From Camarhynchus parvulus (Eukaryota > Chordata > Aves > Passeriformes > Thraupidae): DNA of 64,000 bases. The notes under the pieces are model-generated. The model did no database searches. It was not told where the DNA came from and saw only the letters and a list, made by a program, of their open reading frames with translations. Of this stretch, positions 34,514 through 64,000 are shown in pieces (within the stretch, counting starts at the first letter, position 1; each line of letters opens with the position of its first letter). The stretch covers positions 23,584,501 to 23,648,500 of the forward strand of contig NC_044572.1 in the NCBI RefSeq assembly GCF_901933205.1. The letters are read 5' to 3'. A program made the position numbers and the translations under genes.

Positions 34514-37500
34514 CTATAGCAGCATTCTGTTAATTTTGTGGTTCTAGTTTCCTCTCACCAAACCTAAATAGTAGAGCAGATAGGGAATTATTTCTGCAAA
34601 TACTTAAGTCAAATACAAAGCAAAAGAAGTCCCCATGCAATGCTGTCAATTGAGTATACATTACAGACCTCAAAGGTTTTTTAATAGTTAATGTATGAAA
34701 ATGCTATCCAATTAATACAGGCACACAGAAATAATCTGAAAGGGAGCCCAGAAGCTGAAATTAAATGCCTCCTCAGCACTCAATATGCATATACAGAAAG
34801 GTGTATCAAATGTTTGAGAGATGTATATGCTTAGACAGAGCTCATGAATATAGAAAAACAATTTGCCAGTTAAAAAAGTTCAGCAAAATTTGAATATCAC
34901 CTGATTCAGTATTTTCAGTATTCTGATTAAAATATACAGTCCATAATACATTGTAGTATGCACAACTATAGCACAAGATTTGAAGACTAAACGTAGCAGC
35001 ATGAGGTTGTTGTATTACTTCATGCTTGGAATAAACTTGAAATTAAATAATCATATTTTGTTTCCACATTTTTAATGTTTAGAAAACGTCACCCACTGCA
35101 AATTCTCAATCCACCCATGATTCCCACAAATGACATTATTTGCAAAGATAACTGCCAAGGAACTCCAGGAAATAAAAGTTCACTTATGAGAGGCCCTGAT
35201 ATTTACCTTCCCTACCATGTGCAATGTCTTTGAGTGTTAATGGGTACTGTGTGCAAGACCTTCTCAAGCAGTGAACTTTCAGTGTATTGCCTTTGATTCC
35301 AGCTACAGGAAGAAAATACCTCAAAAAGATAACATTAAAAAACAATAGCATCTCAAGCACAGCATGCCTTGCTTAAGAGCATATTTAGAGTATGTCAGCT
35401 CTGACATATCCTGAGCAGAAAACAGGGACTGAGGCATTATTTCTTTTTCACAGAATCAGCTGCTGTGGGATGGCAGTTTCTCAATTGCTTTTCTAGCCTA
35501 GTTCCTCCAGCTATTAATGATATTATATGTACCCAAAGAACCAGTCTGTAATATTATTAATTAGAACATTTTCAGCTCCAGAAAGCTGAGAAACATGTGG
35601 AGACCTCTAAAGAGTTAATTTGGTTTGTGATCCATCCTGACAGCCAAAGGGACAGCAGGGATTCAAGCTGCTTCCCTCTGCTAGGATCAAGTGGGAAGGG
35701 TCTGAATGCTCAGGCTCCCATGGTCTGACAAAGGCGCAGACTGTGTCTAAACACAGGCACCACACTGATCAAGCAATTAGATAATTAGAACAACTTCAAT
35801 ATAGCTAAGAAAAAAAATGTTATGCATACATTTGTCTGTATCCAAAATACCCAGTTTTTTATTTGTCACCTTGCAACTGAGATTTGTAAGTGACCTTCCT
35901 GTAACATATATGCTCTATCTGTTGTTAAACCTTGTTTTCTGTCTTGGAAGAGGACACAAGAAATCCATCTTGCTTCATGTTTTGAAACATCACTACCATC
36001 CATCCTCACCACATCTTAGGTAAAATGTTTTTCTGTTTTGTCTGTGCTGCCGCTATTGGATCTTTCACAAACAGCTGTGAGCGCATTTATAATTTTCCAT
36101 CAAGTGTGCAGATCATGAATATCAAGACAAGAAAATTAGAAAACATTTTAGCCTGAAATACTAGCAAGCACTATTTTGTGGACATTCACAAAACCAAACA
36201 TTTCCACTGGGAAGAAAAGCAGTTTAAAGTACAGAGAAGAATGTGGGAAAAATTGGATGTGACAAACAATATTGTCCCTGGTTATGCAGTCCCAATAAGA
36301 ATAGAATCACTGATCATGCTGTCTTGAACAAATGAAGTTTCCTAAACTCTGGGAAAAATTTAGATTTTTTTCATTTGTTGACATTTTCTTCTTAGCTGTA
36401 ACTGAGAAGAAACCTCTACAAAATCACATTATACATTTTTCTCTAATTATCTGGGTAGGTTGTTACAGTACCATAGTCTCTCTTCTCAGGGTCAGAACAG
36501 TATCTTGTTTACAACACTTTGAATTCATTACAATTTACAGAGAAAGAAACTTGGTCTTAAAAAACAAGAACTGTTCTTCATAAAATACAGTTCTTCATAA
36601 AGTACAGGGAGTTTCTCTGCATTTTGTTACAGTGCCCAAATTATAAAATCAGCTCTTGTTGCCATAGTTGGACCCACCTGGGTCACAAGACTGAAAATCT
36701 GCAGAGATGAAACTGTAGAAGTACTTCAGTGCTGAGAACATATGCTGCTTGCAAAATAATAAGGAAAGCATGAAAATCTAAGATCTGTGTTATTGATACT
36801 TGCTTTTTAGTTTCTATAATGTGGCTTTTAATTTTTCAACTGCTAACTGGAAAGGGTGACTTTCTCCATCAATCACCTACAGAAAAAAAAATATCAGCAA
36901 GAATAAAAAGATTGAATTTTCAAAGAGGTAACTTATGTTACACAACTTATGTGGCAAATACATCTTGCAGTCCTTGAGGGGAAACATTTGCAAACCAAAT
37001 TTACTCGTAGCATGACAAACTGAGAGCTGACAAATGTCAGAGCAGAACAGTGCCTGCACAGAATGAGTGCAATCCTACACATCTTATGACACCCCCCTGC
37101 TGCCACTCTGCAGTCTGAGAAAATGATGGGCTGTCTCAAAAAGCACTGCACAGGGCCCCATCTCTTCGCTTGGCCTTGGGTTGCATTTTCAGCTTTTTCT
37201 GATTGTTCCCTGCAAGTTCATCTCACCGAAGAAAGGCCTGTGAAGAGGCCACCCTACAGCCTGTATTCCACCCTACAGCCTTTTCTGGAATTCATTTCAC
37301 CATAGCAGGGAGTTGGGATAAGATATCCACTTAAAACTAAGAAATGAAATTAACATTTCTCTCTCCACCTGCCTGCCTGCTCCAGCTGCTCAGGGAAGAA
37401 GGAGCAACCTGGGAAGGCTCTTCAGTAGCTCCCAACCATGGCCCCTTAGGAGAGATCAACTTTTCCTTGTGCTCCATGGAACAGGGGTCTTGCATTCCTT

Positions 37501-39217
37501 ATAGACAGAGAGGAACAGCCTCGTGTGTCTCCTGCCACCCCAGCACTCTGCCTGCTCCCCACTGCAAGAGTTCAGTGCTGCTTTAGACCCACTGTCCTCA
37601 CCAAGACATGGCTCAGCCAGCAGGACCTGCAGGGCTGGACAGCTGCTGGGGAAGGACAAAGAGATCCAATCACCTAACATGGGAAGAAGGGCTTGGCAAA
37701 CACTAAAACAGTAAACCACCCAATAGCTCCTGTTGTAGCCTTTAAGTATCTAAACAAGGTCACAATGCTCTAATTATAAAATAACTTCAGCAGTGCTTTG
37801 GCAATATACAAGCATTACATTAAAGTAATACATATTATTAAGAAATAATTTTATTAGTATTTCCTGAAACTTGGTAATAATTATGGAAGTGGAGATTAGC
37901 ACTGAATCTGTAATTAGCTCATCTGAAGGACCCAGTTACCTTCCCAACAGAAAATGGGCATTAAACCATGTGGATGGTTTTAATCCTGCCGGTGCTAATG
38001 CTGGAATTATATAAATTGGTACTGATGGCATTTTGTGGGTGGTTCCAAACATTTTGGTTTTTATTCTTTGCTTTTTATTCTACAAAGCTGCTGATCTCTG
38101 GAAATAAGGGAAATTGCCCAACACCTGCATGAGCTTAGCAATTTTTGATGTACCAAAATCCAGTTTCAGTGTCCCCACTGGGTCTCCACAAGCTCCATAC
38201 TGTGCTGTAGCTGTGCCTACATAGGTAGTAATCATTCCTGCAGAATCCTAAGAGCTGGTTTTGTGTAAACAGGGAAGAACGAGCTCATCTTTTTGCACTC
38301 AGGAGTCCCAGACTGACTTTGTCCCTGAGATATGATTTCAACTAATTCAAGCTATTAAAGACTTTTGGAGACTTTAAAGACTGGTGGGGGACAGCACTGC
38401 TGAGAGATGCAAAATCTGCCCTGGTTAACTAGTAGCAGCTGACATGACTGTTGTAGGACATTACAGGAAGGCCACATATATGAAAGTCTTAAAAAAGCCC
38501 TGCCTGCTGTTAGAGGATATAGAGGATTGATTTTCGCCACTTCTTTTCTGTTAATCTGATTTACACTTGTGACCTAAACACCAGCAAACTGATTTAGCAT
38601 TTCTACTACTGCCTGAACATCTCAAAGTAGTTAATCCTGGACCTCTTTGTTGCATCACTGCAACAGCAGGCTAAACCTTGGTCAACAGATTTCCATTTCA
38701 CTGTGGTGCCTAAGAGAGATTGTTACTGTTTGGGCTATTTTAGAAAGGGGAAAACTCAAGCAATTGAACCTTAAAGGCAAAATTCTCAAGGGGTGGCAGT
38801 AAATGGGTTATTCCCAAATAATGCCTGTGAGAGACAAGTGAATCCTTACCTGTCAACTGACATTGACAAATTGTAGTCCAATCTCCCAACTTTGTTCCAC
38901 AGGATCAACTCTGCAAATACCTGCCGAACTCATGCAAGAAACTCTGTTCTATTTCTGGTCTCTTCAAAGTTCCTCCACAGCTTATGGATTTATGATTGTT
39001 ATCTTAACTTCTTGGAAAGTAGGCTTCACTCCCACCCTACTGCATGAGCTTAGGAGCTATGAAATAATAGACAAGGAGTCAGATCCTCATGCACTGATAC
39101 AGCATGCATGGATTTTACTATTTTCACAATAACTAGGAGTTATTAAATAAATTAAGCAAGAAGTCAAATTATAAATTACATTAATAAGATTTAAAAGTCA
39201 ATTATATATTTTAATAA

Positions 39218-39249
39218 TTTTATATATATGTACACACACACACACACCC
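39218..39249. repeat. (TA)n/(AC)n microsatellite
   Basis: A short AT-alternating run leads into about eight AC units. It ends about 95 bases before the orphan reading frame at 39344. Confidence 0.9.
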
Positions 39250-39343
39250 AGTTAACTGGAGTAAAATAGCCTGTGAAAAAAAATCAAGTTTATGCAATGC
39301 TTTTGCTTTGAAATTGTGTTTTAAAATATTTATTTGCTTTTAG

Positions 39344-39514
39344 GCTGGAGAAATTGACTATGTTTCTGTAATGCCACAAGAGAGGGATGGAGAAACTCCC
39401 CATATGGACATTAAATGCACAGATTGGTCTACACAAAATTTAGACTTGTTTGGTGAACTAAAGGCTAAAGTACATTTCAAACCTAATATAAATGATAAAA
39501 TTCTAGTGTTTTAA
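39344..39514 (+). CDS. Unrecognised 56-codon terminal-exon-like reading frame
   Basis: Directly after the acceptor-like TTTGCTTTTAG, a frame of 56 codons runs to TAA at 39512-39514. It begins AGEIDYVSVMPQERDGETPH, contains DIKCTDWSTQNLDLFGEL and ends FKPNINDKILVF. The mix of acidic, basic and hydrophobic residues looks protein-like, and the frame is closed upstream by the TAG of the acceptor itself, so it would need an upstream exon ending in phase 0. I do not recognise the family and found no convincing partner exon between GATAD1 and this point. It could be the last exon of a small gene, a decayed or retrocopied gene remnant, or chance. Confidence 0.35.
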   Translation, partial: AGEIDYVSVMPQERDGETPHMDIKCTDWSTQNLDLFGELKAKVHFKPNINDKILVF

Positions 39515-42280
39515 CCAGGCTGGTAACTGTCATGCTTAAAATATTGTCAAGCAGAGTTCTAGCTGGTGACATCATCTATTGAACATAAGGCTAAGTAATT
39601 TAAGCCTCCACAGATGTTGCTTATCTTTTAAGTTAATTTCAAGTGGATTAAGAAATCTTTTCCATTTTTCTCTTTGAAAATAGAACAAAGTTTGATTCCT
39701 TAAGAAATTAGACAATCAATGACCTTGTGAAACTTTTCCTATACACCAGAAATACTGTTTCCCAAAGAATAAATGTGATTTATGGCAGAATACCATTAAA
39801 AGGACCCAACACACTGGATGAGATTTAATGTGCCCCAATGCCCCCAATTCCTGGAAAAGCAAATCTGTAAGATTTTCATCATTAAGAATTACTAGATTCC
39901 CTCAACATTCAGACATATAAGTTTCTCAGCAGAGTTAATTGCAGCAATTAAACCAGGATTTAACAGAACTGACCTGCTACCTCACTTTTTCCCCCCCCTG
40001 AAACTTTTCCAGTCAATACTCAGTCTAGAATGGCAGATCACTTTCAAAACAGGTACATTTTCCCAAAGCATTATTTGAAAAAAATAATGCTTTCAGCTAA
40101 CCAGCTGAAAGAAGACAGCTCCAAACATAAAATTAATTTTAAGAAAAATTATTGAATAGTAGTGGAAACCAAGTTCCTATTAAAAAATTTAAAGAACCCC
40201 TTGCACACTGGAAACAGGGTTACTGTTTGCATCATTTATGTATAACATTGTTTTCTTCAGAAGTCCCTCAACTATAGGGAAAGACTGGTAGGCAGTGGAG
40301 GAAAGATCACTGACAGCTGACAATGTTGGTGACAAGTGAAGTGAAAGAAAAAAGTTACCCCAGGTTATCAAACTTTTATAAGGGCTGTAATATATACCCA
40401 GAAAAACAGACATCATTATCCTTTAAGAGAGGTAGGAGAACTAGTGAGGAGGCACAGGACTTGTTCATCTCTAGATTGCTGCTTCACAGAGCTGGTTTAG
40501 TTCTTGACTTGATGGAGGAGAATAGAAAACAGGTTCAAACATGACACGCACTGCTTGTCAGCCTGTGCAATCATCATGAGCCATTGCAGCTAAATCCTAC
40601 TGCCCTACAGAATGTGAAACTAATGTCATCAGTCCCTTTTCTCTTGGAGTGCCTCTCCCTCCCAGGCCTTGTGCAAGAGCCTCTACATTGCATAACACTT
40701 GAAGAGAAGGCATTATCCTCCTCTGAGCTACAGGCTTAATGCTCCTTGAACATCAGACTTACAACAGATCTTAGCTAGGCTTCATTTACACTCTCTTCCA
40801 AGGTGAGATGTCAATGTAACTCAGAATGTAGCCAAGGTCACCTAGCAGCAGGTAGTTATTCAGTGACCTCCTCCTTGGATCACATGAACCTGCCCTCAGC
40901 ATCATCCAGGTTACATTTGAAGGGGAATGTCTGAATTAACACCGAGCTCATTCACTGGTGAAATTCCTTGCATGGAAGAAGGAGGACAGAGATTTGGAAC
41001 TTTGACTTCCTCGGCTTTAAGAACATTTTCCATGACAGTGTAGTACATAATTTTGGTTGAGGACTGATAAGACCTTGGCATACAGCAAACTTTCCTTTTT
41101 AACTCTGCAATATAATTCTTGGCACTGAAGTACAGTAATTCCACTTAAATGACTCCCAGTGTGAGGACAGTACAAAAATCTATGGAACTGTCTTTGCTAC
41201 CATCACAATTAGCCTGTGACTGGTCCTTTCAGAGTTAAGTATCAGTACATTATGAGATCATCAGTACCAGGAACATTAAATACTTTCCATTTCTAATGAA
41301 ATTTTGTACAACCATTATCTAGACCTAAACTGAAGAACAGATACTGCTGCTAATTTTGGCTAATCTGGATGTTTTTGTAATATCTAAAGATTTCTTTACC
41401 AAGTAAAGATGTAATAAACCACAGGGTTCTGTAAACAATTTTGGCACAGACAGAGCCAGAAGACCACCTTCTTACAGAGGTTCTGGATGTAGGAAAGAAT
41501 CCTTGACTGAAAAATCTAAGCCAGTAGGTGAAAGAGTAAGTGAAAACTCCTATTGATACCTGAGAAACTGCAGGAACTAATCAATAAATTAACTGGGCTG
41601 AAGTTTCAAATGCAAGTATTTGAACTGATGTTAATATAGTACTTCCTTGGCTTAGAGATGAAGACTATTTTGAAGGGGAAGCAAAATGCTGTGAAAGAGT
41701 CAAACACACTCATGGGAAACATCTCTAGTTTTTTTTCCTCCTTATGTTAAGACCGGGTTATCTACGTATCAGTTAAGGAACACAACTCTTTAGCAATCTC
41801 CATGGAAGACAAGAGTTGTGAAAAATTTCAGATGTAACATTAGAAAGTTTCCAAGCATCTGAAACATTTTTAGTGGTCTCCAGGAAAAAAAGCAGGGGTA
41901 AGAAGGTGCAGGTGCTGTGAAATGCAATTTGGTATTCTTCTGATTAACAAACAGTGGCAGAAAACAAGATGCAAGTATCTTGGTCTGGTTTTTCCTGCTA
42001 TATTGTGGAAATATTAGTCTAGTTGCCTGCTAATATACATATGAAGTACCATCCTCCTCTAAGCCCTCCAAAGGCCCTTGGAGAATGGTTTTATAGACTA
42101 TTTTAAAAACATATCCCCCATTAATATTACAATCTATTTGACCAGATTCTATTTGTTGTGAGGGAGTAAGCAGGGACAGGAAATCATTGTTAGATTGTGC
42201 CAAGTAAATTGATAAAAACCAAAGTTTAAAAGTTTATATGATAAACAAGTGGACAGAACATAACCAATGTTCTCTCAAAA
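39515..42280. other. Intergenic sequence before the PEX1 3' end, nothing seen
   Basis: About 2.8 kb of AT-rich sequence with scattered short open frames on both strands. No repeat family or exon is recognised. Confidence 0.65.
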
Positions 42281-42471
42281 AATTTAATATCAATCTAAAG
42301 GAGGACAATTTTCTTCAAAATAAAATGTGACATAATTTTACAGCATATTAGTTTAAAAGAAACTTATCTTCAACTGCTGCATTAATAAATCTATATGAAT
42401 ATAAATAATCTGATTTAATCACATCTGTCATTTCCAGTTACAGTTTAGCAATTACAAGCAAATACAAGTTA
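42281..42471 (-). other. PEX1: PEX1 3'UTR (extent inferred)
   Basis: On the PEX1 strand, ATTAAA hexamers lie at 42414-42419 and 42283-42288. Either could serve as a poly(A) signal; no AATAAA is close. The 3'UTR would be short. Confidence 0.4.
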
Positions 42472-62256
<19,785 letters not shown>

Positions 62257-64000
62257 CTGGCAAAAGTAACACCAAAATATTTAACTTATTTTTTTATATA
62301 AAAGGTCTATCTTTATTTCAACTAGAAAATTGACATCTCCTTCATTACATGTTTTCACTACTTGGAACCCACACCATCCTAATGACATAAGCAGATGAAT
62401 GCTCAATGGATGGGAAATGGATCCCATTAGGCTCAGGGACAACAATAAGCAGTGAATATTAAAAGCATCCGGAGTTTATCAGCTGATAACAAACAATCCA
62501 TTTTTAATACACCTTGATCACATCACAATCTTTCCATTTTTAAATCTTTATTTTTAAGTCCCCAGGATTTTAGAAAATTGAAAAATTAATTCACTTACGC
62601 ATAAATTTAGAACCAGCTGTAAAATAAGGAAAAAAGTACAAGAGAAAAGCAAGCCCAGCTCCTTAATGAATGGTTTCATAGGAAGCAGCCCCATCTCCAC
62701 AGAACAGTTTTAATATCATCTGAATCAGGAGGAATGGTAAAAGCTGTTGTGGCTTAGGTCTTTCAGAATGCATTAAATAGAGACTTCAAAAGTCAGTTTT
62801 TGCCAAAGTTTTCATTTGACAAAAAAAAACCCCAAAAAACCCAAACAATTTGCAAACAAGATCTTGCAATTAACTTTCAAAGAAACGTCACTATTTTTTT
62901 CCTGACATAAAACTAGATACCTGTCCTCTGAAAGAATTACGTTAGGTCACCTTTTACAAAAGTAACAATCAGTTTTGAAATCCTCTATGTCCTTAGTTTA
63001 AAGCAATAATTGAGAGGAATATCTTTTCCCCAGCCCAGCAAAAAGAATATCATACACCAAACATGTAACTCCTGAATCCAAAACAATGATGAAACTAATT
63101 AATCGTGCATTTATTCGATTGTACAGATGATTATTCCCAGCAACTCCTGGGTGAGGTTTTCTTAGGTTTCCTTTGTCAACTGTTTTCCTGTTGAAGGCTA
63201 TTAGTTGCTAGAAATAAAAAGGGTAGATGCCCAGCTGCTCAACTACTAAATTGGAAATTTATGCAAACAGAAACATAATTTCTAGAGAAAATAGGTTTTA
63301 AAAGTAAACAAAGTAACATAACACACTGCTCTGAGCCACACTCTTTGATGTCTTCTATGATGTTGAACAAAATTTTGTATACAAGAGAATAGGCAAATAG
63401 CAATATACTACACAATGACACCGTGTAAAGCAGTACTTTTTTATTCTGCTTGTTTAAATGTCTATCTAGTAATACAAAAAAAATTCCCTTGATTTTGAGA
63501 TTTTAGTAGTTCCGTGTTAGAAAAGTCTGGCTGCCTCTTGGGCATCTCTAACTTCCGCTCAATGAAAGAATAATTTATGAGAAGTTTAACAGAGTGTTCA
63601 GGGGTAAGAGGTGAATGTACAAAGAGTAGAGAGACAGACAGATAGAGAGATAGATAGACAGACAGACAGATATCCATAAGAGGTGAATACAATTATTCAA
63701 AGAGAAAGGGATACATGGCGAAGGGGCGAAAAAGAGATGAAAATTTAAACCCCAAGTAAGTTAAACAAGAATATGAAGAAAGTCAATAGCTACTTTAAAA
63801 TTACAGGAGCTCCAAACCAAATATTCCCATTCCAAATTTTTCAATTGCTTAGAAGTGTATTTTCTTAAAATTAATGTCACTGATGATAGTTGTTACAGCC
63901 CTGCAAAGACCTACCCAGAAGCCTATCCTAACACTGTTTAGGCAAATGTTAATGGTTTAATGAGCCAATCTTTTCCTGTTCGAGACATTTCATGATAGTT
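62257..64000 (-). other. PEX1 5' intron (incomplete), contains a GATA/GACA microsatellite
   Basis: No exon encoding the missing N-terminal residues (start Met to about residue 91) is present here, so this is intron reaching beyond the window. The only structured part is the tetranucleotide tract at 63627-63672. Confidence 0.75.
63627..63672. repeat. (GACA)n/(GATA)n microsatellite
   Basis: Mixed GACA and GATA/GAGA units over about 46 bases, in the PEX1 5' intron. Confidence 0.95.

Larger units (their letters stand above)
30701..39343. other. GATAD1-PEX1 intergenic sequence, no gene recognised
   Basis: About 8.6 kb. ORFs here are short and lack family similarity that I can see. Small features: an imperfect 31-base tandem repeat at 34452-34513, short duplications near 36570-36605 and 37240-37280, and an AC/AT microsatellite at 39218-39249. 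In apes the syntenic interval carries the retroviral env-derived gene ERVW-1; no comparable long env-like frame is present here. Confidence 0.65.

Noticed and set aside
62257..64000. Search for the first PEX1 exons at the right edge
   Set aside because: No minus-strand frame encodes the expected N-terminal residues, so these exons must lie outside the window.

Overview
The window looks like nuclear DNA from a bird, probably a songbird. The genes are vertebrate, with small exons and mostly GT-AG introns. The dispersed repeats are CR1 LINE tails typical of birds, plus two endogenous-retrovirus-type LTRs that resemble families common in passerines. The gene order ANKIB1 (+), GATAD1 (+), PEX1 (-) matches human 7q21.2 as I know it. 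I could not run a search, so species and subfamily names are inference.

Layout: positions 1-18487 hold the last 12 coding exons of ANKIB1, an RBR E3 ubiquitin ligase. The window opens inside an exon of the IBR zinc-binding region, and the RING2, Ariadne region, UIM and C-terminus follow. An AU-rich 3'UTR runs to about 20.7 kb. From 20.7 to 25.4 kb lies a repeat-rich spacer with three CR1 tails and a solo LTR. At 25.3-26.2 kb a CpG island covers the start of GATAD1, whose five coding exons end at 28684. GATAD1 exon 1 carries an apparent one-base frameshift in a GC-rich, repetitive stretch. From 28.7 to 42.3 kb is a mostly empty intergenic interval. It holds one 56-codon reading frame at 39344-39514, behind a good splice acceptor, that I do not recognise. 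From 42472 to 62256, on the minus strand, are 22 coding exons of PEX1. Their lengths sum to an exact open frame of 1202 residues plus a stop. The first one or two exons, about 90 residues, lie beyond position 64000.

The three genes are not an operon and share no pathway. ANKIB1 is a ubiquitin ligase, GATAD1 a chromatin reader component, and PEX1 half of the PEX1-PEX6 AAA ATPase that recycles the peroxisomal import receptor. GATAD1 and PEX1 converge tail to tail.

I found no undescribed system. The observations most worth checking are the GATAD1 frameshift, the orphan exon-like frame, a GC-AG intron in PEX1 that reading frame requires, a NAGNAG acceptor in PEX1, and a solo LTR with a visible target-site duplication close to the GATAD1 promoter.
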